This document shows positions 1-7,871 of a stretch of DNA of 64,000 nucleotides, piece after piece. This stretch comes from Streptosporangium pseudovulgare (GTDB lineage Bacteria; Actinomycetota; Actinomycetes; Streptosporangiales; Streptosporangiaceae): contig NZ_BMQJ01000025.1 in assembly GCF_014648055.1 (NCBI RefSeq), forward strand, positions 1 through 64,000, read 5' to 3'. Below the pieces are notes generated by a model. The model did not search any database and was not told where the DNA came from. It was given only the letters and a program-made list of their open reading frames with translations. Every line of letters begins with the position of its first letter. Position 1 is the stretch's first letter. Position numbers and translations under genes: made by a program.

Positions 1-192
1 CCCGAGACCAGGCCGAAGGCCGGTCGGAACCAGACAGCAACCACAGCGCCGGCCGGAACACCCACCCACCGCAGCGCGCACAAACGACCGGCCCGGCAAC
101 CACCGACCCGCCCAAAACGGGGAAACGTCCCCAGGTGGGAAAAGCCTCAGCCTGAACAGCCGGAACACCCGAACAAGCACCGGCCTGGCCGG

Positions 193-1221
193 TCAGGAAC
201 CATCAGCGACCGCAGCGGGGCCGTACCGGCTGTCCCCGGTGGGAGCGGTGCTGCCCGCGCGGGACCGGTCGCCGTCCCGCCGTCCCGCCCCGCCGGGAAC
301 CCCGTTGGAAGCCCCGCCGGGAACCCCGTTGGAAGCCCCACCGGAAACCCCGCTGGAAGTCCCGCCGGGAACAGCCCTCCGGCGCGGGCGGGCGCCCGCG
401 TACAGGACTCCGGAGATGATCAGTACGGCGGCGGCGAGCTTCATCGGGGAGATCGGTTCCCCGGTGACCAGGAGCGCCGAGGACATGCCGAAGACCGGGA
501 CGAGCAGGCTGTAGGGCGCGACGACGGACGCGTCGTACCTCTTGAGCAGGAAGCCCCAGACCCCGAAGCCGCCGAGGGTGGCGAGCAGCGCGACGTACAG
601 GACCGCCAGCACGCCTTCGGTGGAGAGCCGTACCTGGGGGACACCCTCGACCAGCAGTGACAGGCCGAACATGGGTACGGCCGCCACCGCGCTCAGCCAG
701 ATCATGAACCGCAGGGAACTGGGCGGCGCCGCCTTCCGCACCGCGATGTTGCCCAGACCCCAGCCGAACGCGCCGCCGACGACCAGGAGGAAGGCGCCGA
801 TCGGGCCCCCCTCGCCGCCCAGGTCCACGCCGATCAGTACCAGCCCGGCGAACGCGACGCAGAGGCCTGCGACCCTTCGCCCGGTGATCCGCTCCTTCAG
901 CAGGAACACGGCCAGGACCACGGTGAACACCGCCTGGGCCTGGACGACGATCGACGTCAGGCCGGCGGGCATGCCGGCTCGCATGCCCAGCAGCAGGAGG
1001 CTGTACTGCGCGACGCCGAGTGTGACCCCGGCGGCCAGGACCCGCCGCCACGGCACACCGGGGCTCCCGGCGAACAGCAGCGCCGGGAAGGCCGCCAGGG
1101 CGAACCGCAGCGTCACGAAGAGCAGTGGCGGGAAGTGGCGCAGCCCCGCCTCCATGACGACGAAGTTGAAGCCCCAGACGGCGGCGAGGCCGACGGCCAG
1201 GAGGAGGTGTCTGGTTCTCAC
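193..1221 (-). CDS. EamA/DMT-family transporter
   Basis: A 342-residue integral membrane protein of the drug/metabolite transporter superfamily, expected to export a small metabolite; the substrate cannot be read from sequence. The N-terminus (AVWGFNFVVMEAGLRHFPP) and the regularly spaced hydrophobic segments fit two EamA repeats of five helices each. The last 60 or so residues are not membrane sequence. They form a Gly/Ser/Pro/Asn tail holding an 8-residue repeat (GVPGGASN) encoded by a 24-bp tandem repeat, and are probably a cytoplasmic low-complexity extension. The gene is divergent from a LysR regulator 74 bp away, the usual arrangement for a regulator and its target exporter. Family call is secure; function beyond export is inference. 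Confidence 0.88.
   Translation of the reverse strand: MRTRHLLLAVGLAAVWGFNFVVMEAGLRHFPPLLFVTLRFALAAFPALLFAGSPGVPWRRVLAAGVTLGVAQYSLLLLGMRAGMPAGLTSIVVQAQAVFTVVLAVFLLKERITGRRVAGLCVAFAGLVLIGVDLGGEGGPIGAFLLVVGGAFGWGLGNIAVRKAAPPSSLRFMIWLSAVAAVPMFGLSLLVEGVPQVRLSTEGVLAVLYVALLATLGGFGVWGFLLKRYDASVVAPYSLLVPVFGMSSALLVTGEPISPMKLAAAVLIISGVLYAGARPRRRAVPGGTSSGVSGGASNGVPGGASNGVPGGAGRRDGDRSRAGSTAPTGDSRYGPAAVADGS
289..375. repeat. 24-bp tandem repeat in the transporter 3' end
   Basis: About 3.5 copies of a 24-bp unit. Copies at 289-312 and 313-336 are identical, 337-360 has diverged, and a partial copy follows. The length is a multiple of three, so the reading frame of the minus-strand transporter gene is kept and eight residues are added per copy. 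Confidence 0.85.
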
Positions 1222-1295
1222 TTTTTCATCGTTGCCCGCGCCAATAATTCAGGACAAGCGAGACTTTCTTTCTCAATGGCTTTAGAATCACTTAC
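1222..1295. promoter_or_regulatory. Divergent transporter/LysR promoter region
   Basis: This 74-bp intergenic stretch is clearly more AT-rich than its surroundings. It contains TTCT and AGAA arms 10 bp apart around 1270-1287, which fits the loose T-N11-A form of LysR boxes. No good Shine-Dalgarno precedes the LysR ATG, so that transcript may be leaderless. Autoregulation and control of the transporter are inferred from the divergent layout. Confidence 0.4.
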
Positions 1296-2201
1296 ATGTT
1301 GGATCTCAACCGCCTCAAGGCCCTGCACGCCGTGGCGGTCTACGGCTCCGTGGGCGCCGCGGCCGAGGCGCTGATGGTGACCCCGTCGGCGGTCTCCCAG
1401 CAGCTCGCCAAACTGGAGCGGGAGACCGGCGCGCCCCTGCTGGAGCGCAACGGGCGCGGTGTGCGGCTGACCGACGCGGCCGGGCTGCTCGCCGACCACG
1501 CCGGGCGCATCCTCGCGCTGGTGGAGACCGCCGCGGCCGACTTCGAGGCGCTGCGCGGGGAGGTCGTGGGGCGGCTGTGCATCGGAGCCTTCCCCACCGC
1601 GGCCCGCGGCCTGATGCCCGGGGCGCTGCGCCTGCTGCAGGAACGCCACCCCGACCTGCGGCTGCAGATGGTGGAGCGCGAGCCGGAACGGCAGGTGCGC
1701 GAGGTGGCCAGGGGCGAGCTGGACCTCGCGCTGGCCCAGGACTGGTCGAACCGGCCGATGGCCATCCCCGAGGGGCTGTCGCGGGCGATGCTCCTCGACG
1801 ACATCGCGGACGCGATCCTGCCCGCGTCCCACCCGCTGGCCGACCGGCCGGAGATCGAGCTCGCCGACCTGTCCGGGGAGCGGTGGGTCAGCTCCTCACC
1901 CGGCACGGTCTGCCACGACTGGCTGGCCCACACGCTGCGCGCGGCCGAGCTGGAGCCGGAGATCTCCTGCATGGTGGACGAGTACCCGACCCAGCTCGCC
2001 CTCGTCGCCGCGGGGCAGGGGTGCGCGATCGTGCCGCGTCTCGGCCGCGACTTCGTGCCCGAAGGAGTGCGGATCGTCCCGCTCCGGCCCAGACTGTCCC
2101 GCCGGATCTACGCCCTGTGGCGCGCCGACGCGGCCCGCCGCCCGGCGATCCGGGCCGCCGTGGAGGCACTCAAGGCCGTGGCCGCCGAACGCGGCCATTG
2201 A
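1296..2201 (+). CDS. LysR-family transcriptional regulator
   Basis: A 301-residue LysR-type regulator of normal length. The N-terminal winged helix-turn-helix begins at MLDLNRLKALHAVAVYGS and includes the recognition stretch VTPSAVSQQLAKLE at about residues 28-41. From about residue 90 comes the periplasmic-binding-protein-like effector domain. LysR proteins bind upstream of divergent genes and respond to a small ligand, so the EamA exporter next door is the likely target. The ligand is unknown. The stop codon lies inside a short 11-bp tandem repeat, so copy-number change there could alter the 3' end without touching the folded domain. Confidence 0.9.
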   Translation: MLDLNRLKALHAVAVYGSVGAAAEALMVTPSAVSQQLAKLERETGAPLLERNGRGVRLTDAAGLLADHAGRILALVETAAADFEALRGEVVGRLCIGAFPTAARGLMPGALRLLQERHPDLRLQMVEREPERQVREVARGELDLALAQDWSNRPMAIPEGLSRAMLLDDIADAILPASHPLADRPEIELADLSGERWVSSSPGTVCHDWLAHTLRAAELEPEISCMVDEYPTQLALVAAGQGCAIVPRLGRDFVPEGVRIVPLRPRLSRRIYALWRADAARRPAIRAAVEALKAVAAERGH

Positions 2202-2225
2202 AAGGCCATTGAAAGGCCATTGAGA
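2193..2225. repeat. 11-bp tandem repeat spanning the LysR stop codon
   Basis: Three head-to-tail copies of ggccattgaaa (2193-2203, 2204-2214, 2215-2225, the last with one change). The first copy contains the TGA stop of the LysR gene; the later copies carry in-register TGA-like triplets. Confidence 0.8.
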
Positions 2226-2430
2226 AACGCCTGCCGGACGCCGTCGCCGCCGGCCGTGTGCGGCGGCGCGAAAGCCATGCGGGGCCGTGCGAAGGGCGCG
2301 CAAAGGCTGGGCGAAGACCGCATGAAGGCCGCATGAGGGTCACGCCCGCCGGGTGCGCCCGAACCGCGGCCCCGGGCGCGGTGGGGCACCAGGTGGGGCG
2401 CGCCGTACGGATGGGTAGGCTGATGACACC

Positions 2431-3069
2431 ATGGCCGAGACCACCATCGTTCATCTACTGCGCCACGGCGAGGTGCACAACCCCGCCAACGTCCTGTACG
2501 GCAGGCTGCCCGGCTACCACCTCTCGGAGACCGGTGTGCAGATGGCCGAGACGGTCGCCAAGGCGATCGCCTCCCGCGACGTCGTCGCCCTGTTCTCCTC
2601 CCCGCTGGAGCGGGCCCAGGAGACCGCGGCCCCCCTGAGCGCCACCTTCGGGCTGGACGTCACGCTCGACGACCGGCTCATCGAGGCGGAGAACATCTTC
2701 GAGGGCCTGATGGTCGGGGGCGGTGACGGGATCTTCCGGAGCCCGAGCCGCTACCGCTACCTGTGGAACCCGCTCCGCCCCTCCTGGGGCGAGCGCTACA
2801 CCGACGTGGTCCGGCGGATGAAGGCAGCCATCGACACCGCCCGCGACGCGGCGCGCGGCCACGAGGCCGTGCTGGTCAGCCACCAGCTCCCGATCTGGAT
2901 CATCCGGCTCGCGGCCGAGGGCAGGCGGCTGCCGCACGACCCGCGCCGCAGGCAGTGCGGCCTGGCCAGCCTCACCACCCTGTCCTTCGAGGGGAACCGC
3001 CTGACCAGCGTGGGCTACAGCGAGCCGGCCGGCGCACTCGTCCAGCGCCCTGCCGTACCGGGCGCGTGA
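2431..3069 (+). CDS. Histidine phosphatase family protein
   Basis: A 212-residue cytoplasmic protein of the phosphoglycerate mutase-like histidine phosphatase superfamily. The catalytic RHGE motif lies at residues 11-14 (HLLRHGEVHNP), with His12 as the phospho-acceptor. A second catalytic His is seen in VLVSHQLPIW at about residue 151. The substrate is not predictable. The gene directly precedes the cytochrome c maturation set, matching M. tuberculosis Rv0525 before Rv0526-0529, which argues for a conserved but undefined link. A strong 13-bp hairpin between it and the tlpA-like gene suggests that transcription is at least partly separated. Confidence 0.85.
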   Translation: MAETTIVHLLRHGEVHNPANVLYGRLPGYHLSETGVQMAETVAKAIASRDVVALFSSPLERAQETAAPLSATFGLDVTLDDRLIEAENIFEGLMVGGGDGIFRSPSRYRYLWNPLRPSWGERYTDVVRRMKAAIDTARDAARGHEAVLVSHQLPIWIIRLAAEGRRLPHDPRRRQCGLASLTTLSFEGNRLTSVGYSEPAGALVQRPAVPGA

Positions 3070-3104
3070 CACCCGCGGACGCGCTGCCGGGCACGTGACA
3101 CGCG

Positions 3105-3141
3105 CCGGCGGGCGCGTGGCACCCGTGGACGCGCCCGCCGG
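3105..3141 (+). terminator. Strong hairpin after the histidine phosphatase gene
   Basis: A perfect 13-bp inverted repeat (3105-3117 with 3129-3141) enclosing 11 nt. No T-tract follows, as is common for high-GC actinobacterial terminators. It lies 36 bp past the phosphatase stop and 83 bp before the next start. The flanking 3062-3140 sequence also contains loose direct repeats of a GCGCGTG(A/G)CACCCG type. Confidence 0.6.
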
Positions 3142-3172
3142 ACGCCCCACTGTGCCGGGGCGCGTGACCCCG

Positions 3173-3196
3173 CCGGTAGAGTGGCTGCTCTACCGG
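3173..3196. promoter_or_regulatory. Perfect inverted repeat upstream of the tlpA-like gene
   Basis: CCGGTAGAG and CTCTACCGG flank a 6-nt spacer, giving a perfect 9-bp dyad that ends 27 bp before the lipoprotein start. It could be an operator for the cytochrome c maturation operon or a 5'-UTR hairpin. No regulator is known for it here. Confidence 0.5.
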
Positions 3197-3223
3197 TTGT
3201 AGTACAGGGAGACCCCGCCACCG

Positions 3224-3808
3224 ATGCGCGCAAAACTCTTCTCCGCTGCCGCGCTGTGCGCCGCCGTCGCTGTGTCCGTGTCCGGGTGCGCCGGGAACGA
3301 GGGGTCGCAGCCGCAGGCGGGCGACACCCGTTTCGTGGCCGGTGACGGCAAGATCACCATGTTCGACGCGGCCTCCCGCAAGGCCGCCCCCGCGGTGGAG
3401 GGGGAGACCCTGGACGGCGGCCGGGCCACGCTCGCCGCGCACCGGGGCAAGGTCGTGGTGCTGAACTTCTGGGCCTCCTGGTGCGCGCCCTGCCGGGCGG
3501 AGGCGCCGGTGCTCAAGGACATCGCGGCCAAGACCAAGGGCTCCGGCGTGGAGTTCCTGGGCATCGACTTCAAGGACCGCAAGGCCGACGCGCTGGCCTT
3601 CGAGCGGGGGCAGCAGACGGGCTACCCCAGCATCTTCGACCAGCCGGGGAAGATCGCGCTCTCCTTCCAGGGCACGGTGCCGCCCGCGGCGATCCCCTCG
3701 ACGCTGATCATCGACCGTCAGGGCCGGATCGCCGCCCGCGCGCTCGGCGCGGTCAAGTACAGCGACCTGCTCGCGACGGTCACCAAGCTGAGCGATGAGT
3801 CACAGTGA
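3224..3808 (+). CDS. TlpA/ResA-like thiol-disulfide oxidoreductase lipoprotein
   Basis: A 194-residue thioredoxin-fold lipoprotein that reduces the CXXCH cysteines of apocytochrome c outside the membrane. A lipoprotein signal peptide ends in the lipobox VSGC with Cys22. The redox motif WCAPC has Cys87 and Cys90, and the TlpA/AhpC-TSA fold continues with a cis-Pro region near PPAAIPSTLIID. It leads the set tlpA-ccdA-resB-ccsB and presumably receives electrons from CcdA, encoded 15 bp downstream. The ATG at 3224 is chosen because it directly precedes the signal peptide and follows a purine-rich stretch (AGGGAGA). Confidence 0.9.
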   Translation: MRAKLFSAAALCAAVAVSVSGCAGNEGSQPQAGDTRFVAGDGKITMFDAASRKAAPAVEGETLDGGRATLAAHRGKVVVLNFWASWCAPCRAEAPVLKDIAAKTKGSGVEFLGIDFKDRKADALAFERGQQTGYPSIFDQPGKIALSFQGTVPPAAIPSTLIIDRQGRIAARALGAVKYSDLLATVTKLSDESQ

Positions 3809-3823
3809 CCGGCGGCGGACCCG

Positions 3824-4573
3824 ATGAACGCGGGTGTGATGAGCGCTGACCTGGCCGGGACGGTGGCGGGCGGGTCGCTCGCCCTGGCGCTGCCGATCGC
3901 GGTGGCGGCGGGGCTGGTGTCCTTCCTGTCGCCGTGCGTGCTGCCGCTGGTGCCCGGCTACCTGTCGTACGTGACCGGGATGAGCGCCGACCCCCGGCGC
4001 GGCCGTATGGTCGGGGGCATCGCCCTGTTCGTCCTGGGGTTCGCCGCGGTGTTCGTGGCGGGCGGCGCGCTGTTCGGCGGGCTGGGCGCGGTGCTGCTCG
4101 GCAACGCCGAGGACATCACGCGGGTGCTGGGCGTGGTGACCGTCGTCATGGGACTGGCGTTCATGGGCGTGATCCCCGGCCTGCAACGGGATCTCCGCAT
4201 CCACCGGGCGCCGGCGGCGGGCCTGGCCGGGGCGCCGCTGCTCGGGGTGGTGTTCGGCCTGGGCTGGACACCCTGCATCGGCCCTACCCTGGGAGTGGTG
4301 CTGACCCTCGGGCTCAACGAGGGCAGCGCCGGGCGCGGCGCGCTGCTGGCGTTCGCCTACGCCCTGGGTCTCGGCCTGCCCTTCCTTCTGGCGGGCCTGG
4401 CTTACAGCAAGGCGCTGCGCACGTTCAAGGTCTTCCGCCGCCACTCACGGCTGATCACCCGGGTGGGCGGGGCCATGCTGGTCGCGGTCGGCCTGTTGCT
4501 GGTCACCGGGCTCTGGTCGGGGCTGATCGCGACGATGCAGACGTGGATCGGTGGATTCGAGCCGGTGATCTGA
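3824..4573 (+). CDS. ccdA: Cytochrome c biogenesis protein CcdA
   Basis: A 249-residue six-helix membrane protein of the DsbD-transmembrane/CcdA family. It carries reducing equivalents from cytoplasmic thioredoxin to the extracytoplasmic TlpA/ResA. The paired membrane cysteines are present: Cys38 in LSPCVLPLVPGYLSYVTG and Cys151 in GLGWTPCIGPTLG. It lies between the tlpA-like lipoprotein and resB, the standard System II order. A 34-bp gap with a strong AAAGGGGGA ribosome site leads to the next start. Confidence 0.95.
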   Translation: MNAGVMSADLAGTVAGGSLALALPIAVAAGLVSFLSPCVLPLVPGYLSYVTGMSADPRRGRMVGGIALFVLGFAAVFVAGGALFGGLGAVLLGNAEDITRVLGVVTVVMGLAFMGVIPGLQRDLRIHRAPAAGLAGAPLLGVVFGLGWTPCIGPTLGVVLTLGLNEGSAGRGALLAFAYALGLGLPFLLAGLAYSKALRTFKVFRRHSRLITRVGGAMLVAVGLLLVTGLWSGLIATMQTWIGGFEPVI

Positions 4574-4607
4574 TGGACCGGGCCGAGCGCGACGAAAGGG
4601 GGACGCG

Positions 4608-6299
4608 GTGAGCGAGACCGAGCGGACCGGCCGGGCGGGCGTGGCCGTGGAGACGCCGTCTCCGGCCGGGCAGAAGCCCGCCGTACGGCCGGCGTCGTTC
4701 GGCGCGGTGGCGTGGGCGCGGTGGTTCTGGCGCACGCTGACGTCGATGCGGACCGCGCTGATCCTGCTGTTCCTGTTCGCGCTGGCCTCGATCCCCGGAT
4801 CGCTGTGGCCGCAGCGCGGCATCGCCGACGCCAAGGTCGCCCAGTACTTCCGCGACGATCCCGGGCTCGCCGAGTGGCTGGACCGCTTCTGGCTGTTCGA
4901 CGTGTTCCGCGCGCCGTGGTTCGCCGCGATCTACCTCCTGCTGTTCGTCTCCCTGATCGGCTGCGTGCTCCCCCGGGCCGCCACCCACCTGCGCGAGCTG
5001 CGCAGGAAGCCGCCCGCGCCGCCGCGCAACCTCGTCCGGTTGCCGCACCACGCCTCCTTCGACGCGAGCCTGACCGTGGAGGAGGCGGCCGCGCGGCTGC
5101 GCGCCCGCCGCTACCGCGTCACCACCGGTCCCGGCTGGGTGTCGGCGGAGAAGGGGTACCTCCGCGAGACCGGCAACCTGATGTTCCACGTCGCGCTGGT
5201 CGGCATCCTGGTCGCCGTGGCCATGGGCGCGCTGTACGGCTACCGCGGCAACGTGCTGGTCGTGGAGGGGGAGGGGTTCTCCAACACGGTCGCCGCCTAC
5301 GACCGCTACATCCCCGGCCAGCAGGTGAACGCCGAGTCGCTGGAGCCGTTCTCCTTCACCGTGGACGACTTCCAGGCCACCTACATCGCCCAGGGCGAGC
5401 GGCGCGGCCAGCCTCTGGACTACTCGGCCAAGCTCAAGGTCACCGACGCCCCCGGCGCGGCCGAGCGCGACTACACCCTCAAGGTCAACGAACCGCTGGA
5501 CGTCGACGGCACGCTGACCTACCTGATCGACCACGGCTACGCGCCGACCTTCAAGATCACAGACGGCAAGGGCCAGGTCGCCTACGACGGCCCGGTGCCG
5601 TGCCTGGTCGCCCAGCCGAGCACGTTCACCTCCGAGTGCACGATCAAGGTGCCGGACGCCCAGCCCCAGCAGCTCGGCATCCTCATGGGCTTCCTGCCGA
5701 GCGGCGTGCCGATGGGCGGCGAGTGGGTGTCGGTCTTCCCCGGCGCGGCCAACCCCCTGGCCCAGGTCTACGGCGTCTTCGCCGGCGACCTGGGAATGGG
5801 CAACGGCCGGCCGCAGTCGGTGTACCAGCTCGACCCGGAGAGCCTGAAGAAGATGAAGCCGCTGGTCATGAAGGCCGGCGAGCTGCCCGCGGGCCAGAAG
5901 CCCGACCTGCCCGGCGGGGCGGGGGCTCCCGTCACGCAGGCCGACCCGCTGGCCGTCGGCCAGAAGCTCGACCTGCCCGGAGGCGCGGGCTCGATCGAGT
6001 TCACCGGCGTCAAGGAGTGGGTGGCCCTGCAGATCACCCACGACCCGGGCCGGATGCCCGCGCTGGTCTTCTCGGCGCTGGCCGTCCTCGGTCTGGTGCT
6101 GTCCCTGACCGTCCGCCGCCGCAGGGTGTGGGTACGGGTGAAGAACGAGGCCGTGGCCACCGGGGAACCGGACGGGTCCGCGCCCGGCCTCCGGCACATC
6201 GAGGTGGGCGGTCTGACGCGCACCGAAGGCGGTGACTTCGGCGAGGAGTTCGCCGGGGTCGTCGCCGCCTTGAACCCAGGAGTTAAGGATGCCCGTTGA
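4608..6299 (+). CDS. resB: Cytochrome c biogenesis protein ResB
   Basis: A 563-residue membrane protein of the ResB family, the large partner of CcsB/ResC in the System II haem-lyase complex that ligates haem to apocytochrome c outside the membrane. Hydrophobic segments occur at about residues 45-65, 105-125 and 190-215, then after a large extracytoplasmic domain (about 220-480) at about 485-505. The external domain has an imperfect duplication of an AGQKPDLPGGAG-like element at about residues 425-460. The GTG at 4608 follows AAAGGGGGA, and the gene ends 11 nt inside ccsB, implying coupled translation. Confidence 0.93.
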   Translation: MSETERTGRAGVAVETPSPAGQKPAVRPASFGAVAWARWFWRTLTSMRTALILLFLFALASIPGSLWPQRGIADAKVAQYFRDDPGLAEWLDRFWLFDVFRAPWFAAIYLLLFVSLIGCVLPRAATHLRELRRKPPAPPRNLVRLPHHASFDASLTVEEAAARLRARRYRVTTGPGWVSAEKGYLRETGNLMFHVALVGILVAVAMGALYGYRGNVLVVEGEGFSNTVAAYDRYIPGQQVNAESLEPFSFTVDDFQATYIAQGERRGQPLDYSAKLKVTDAPGAAERDYTLKVNEPLDVDGTLTYLIDHGYAPTFKITDGKGQVAYDGPVPCLVAQPSTFTSECTIKVPDAQPQQLGILMGFLPSGVPMGGEWVSVFPGAANPLAQVYGVFAGDLGMGNGRPQSVYQLDPESLKKMKPLVMKAGELPAGQKPDLPGGAGAPVTQADPLAVGQKLDLPGGAGSIEFTGVKEWVALQITHDPGRMPALVFSALAVLGLVLSLTVRRRRVWVRVKNEAVATGEPDGSAPGLRHIEVGGLTRTEGGDFGEEFAGVVAALNPGVKDAR

Positions 6300-7335
6300 G
6301 AACAGCGGCCTCGCCGTACTGAGCGACCAGCTCGTCCTGGTGACGGTGCTGCTGTACGTCTTCGCAATGATCGGATACGCCCTGGACCTCGGCTTCGGCC
6401 GTCCCCGGTCCAGGGCGAGGGCCGCCGGGGCGGAAGCAGGCGCCGACGCCGGGACGGAGGTCCGGGCCGACGCCGTGCTCGCCACGGTCGGCGGCGGTGC
6501 GGCCCCGCCCGCCGGCGGAGCCGCCGGGCCCGCGGGGGCCTCCGCGGAGACCGCGGAGGCCGTGGAGGCCGCCGGGCGGGACGTCCCCGTAGAGAAGGAG
6601 CCTTCGTCCTGGGCGTCGCGGGCCGGCACGGTCGCGGTGGTGCTCACCTGGCTGGGCTGGGCCGCGCACCTGTCGGCGGTCCTCACCCGGGGCATATCGG
6701 TGGACCGGTGGCCGTGGGGCAACATGTACGAGTTCGTGGTCGCCATGTGCCTGGCGGCGGTGACCGCGTTCCTGTTCATGGACCTGCGCTACCGGGTCCG
6801 CTTCCTCGGGGCGTTCGTCACGGTCGCCGCCGCCCTCGGGCTGGGCTTCTCCGTGAAGTACCTGGAGGTGCAGGCCGGCCCGGTGGTGCCGGCGCTCAAC
6901 TCCTACTGGATCGCGATCCACGTGTCGGCGGCGATCATCGCCAGCGGCCTGTTCACCGTCGCCGGGGTCTGCGGCATCCTCTACCTCGTCCGCAAGGACA
7001 CCGCGCTGCGGCTGCCGTCCCGGGAGGACCTCGACCGGATCGCGCACCGGGCGATCGTGTTCTCCTTCCCGATCTGGACCTTCGCCGTCATCGCCGGCGC
7101 GCTCTGGGCCGACAAGGCGTGGGGCCGCTACTGGGGCTGGGACCCCAAGGAGGTGTGGGCGTTCATCACCTGGATCGCCTACGCCGCGTACCTGCACGCC
7201 CGCGCCACCGCCGGCTTCAAGGGCCGGGCCGCCATGATCGTGCAGCTCATCGCCTTCGCCTGCCTGCTGTTCAACCTCGTGGGGGTGAACGTCTTCATCG
7301 GCGGCCTGCACTCCTACGCGGAGGTGCCGGGCTGA
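6289..7335 (+). CDS. ccsB: c-type cytochrome biogenesis protein CcsB
   Basis: A 348-residue membrane protein of the CcmF/CcsA/ResC haem-handling family. The haem-binding WWD-type signature is clear (GRYWGWDPKEVWAFITW), followed by the conserved C-terminal helices and GGLHSYAEVPG. It works with ResB to deliver and attach haem. It overlaps the resB end by 11 nt. A low-complexity Ala/Gly/Glu-rich stretch of about 65 residues lies between the first helix and the next conserved segment (about residues 37-102); most CcsB proteins have only a short loop there. Confidence 0.93.
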   Translation: MPVENSGLAVLSDQLVLVTVLLYVFAMIGYALDLGFGRPRSRARAAGAEAGADAGTEVRADAVLATVGGGAAPPAGGAAGPAGASAETAEAVEAAGRDVPVEKEPSSWASRAGTVAVVLTWLGWAAHLSAVLTRGISVDRWPWGNMYEFVVAMCLAAVTAFLFMDLRYRVRFLGAFVTVAAALGLGFSVKYLEVQAGPVVPALNSYWIAIHVSAAIIASGLFTVAGVCGILYLVRKDTALRLPSREDLDRIAHRAIVFSFPIWTFAVIAGALWADKAWGRYWGWDPKEVWAFITWIAYAAYLHARATAGFKGRAAMIVQLIAFACLLFNLVGVNVFIGGLHSYAEVPG

Positions 7336-7363
7336 TCGGAGGATGTCCGGGCAGAACGTCCGT

Positions 7364-7400
7364 GACGGGGCGGTGCGGGGTGATCCCGCGCCGCCCCGTC
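7364..7400. terminator. Convergent terminator hairpin after ccsB
   Basis: A 16-bp stem: GACGGGGCGG with CCGCCCCGTC, then a G-U pair, then GCGGG with CCCGC, closing a 5-nt loop. It sits between the convergent ccsB and PLDc_N genes and can act on both strands. No T-tract is present. Confidence 0.7.
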
Positions 7401-7461
7401 CGCGTTCCGGCGGCCCTGTGGCCCTCCGGCGGGTCGGCCCCGGCCCGCCGGGCGCGGCGCC

Positions 7462-7755
7462 TCAGTCGTCGTCGCGCAGGCGCCGGTCGAGGTCGCGCAG
7501 GAAGTCGGGGTCGTCGTCCGGACCCCGAGGGGCCTGCGGCCGCGGTGTGTCCTCGGGCAGGGAGACGCGGGGCGGGCGGGGGCCGACCGGCCTGCCGAGC
7601 AGGAGCCAGAACACCCCGCCGGCCAGGGGGACCAGCACGATGATGATCACCCACAGCAGCTTGGGCAGGTTCCTCGCCTCCTCGTCCGGCGTGGTGATGG
7701 CGTCGAACAGGCAGTACAGCCACAGGGCGAGCAGTGCCAGGGCTAGCAAGGGCAT
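7462..7755 (-). CDS. PLDc_N domain small membrane protein
   Basis: About 97 residues from the ATG at 7755 (an in-frame start at 7827 would add 24 unconserved residues). Two hydrophobic helices flank a conserved polar loop with CLFDAITTPDEEARNLPKLLW, typical of the phospholipase D N-terminal domain found alone in many actinobacterial membrane proteins. The C-terminus is charged (DPDFLRDLDRRLRDDD). No catalytic HKD motif is present, so no phospholipase activity is implied. The role is unknown. It is convergent with ccsB. Confidence 0.8.
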   Translation of the reverse strand: MPLLALALLALWLYCLFDAITTPDEEARNLPKLLWVIIIVLVPLAGGVFWLLLGRPVGPRPPRVSLPEDTPRPQAPRGPDDDPDFLRDLDRRLRDDD

Positions 7756-7871
7756 GTTCCGCACTGTAGGCCATCGCCGGTCCGGGTGAGGCAAGAGCCC
7801 GGTTTCGGGTGACTGGTGAAGATCCACGTCGTACGGTGGGATCCGTTGCCACTTCCCCTGGAGGGCATGCG

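Noticed and set aside
1-192. Coding sequence at the left edge
   Set aside because: No frame shows coding bias or a recognisable domain; it appears to be intergenic.
4503-6779. Long antisense open frame opposite resB
   Set aside because: Composition is His/Arg/Gln-rich without any domain, and the plus strand encodes the clear ResB and CcsB proteins.
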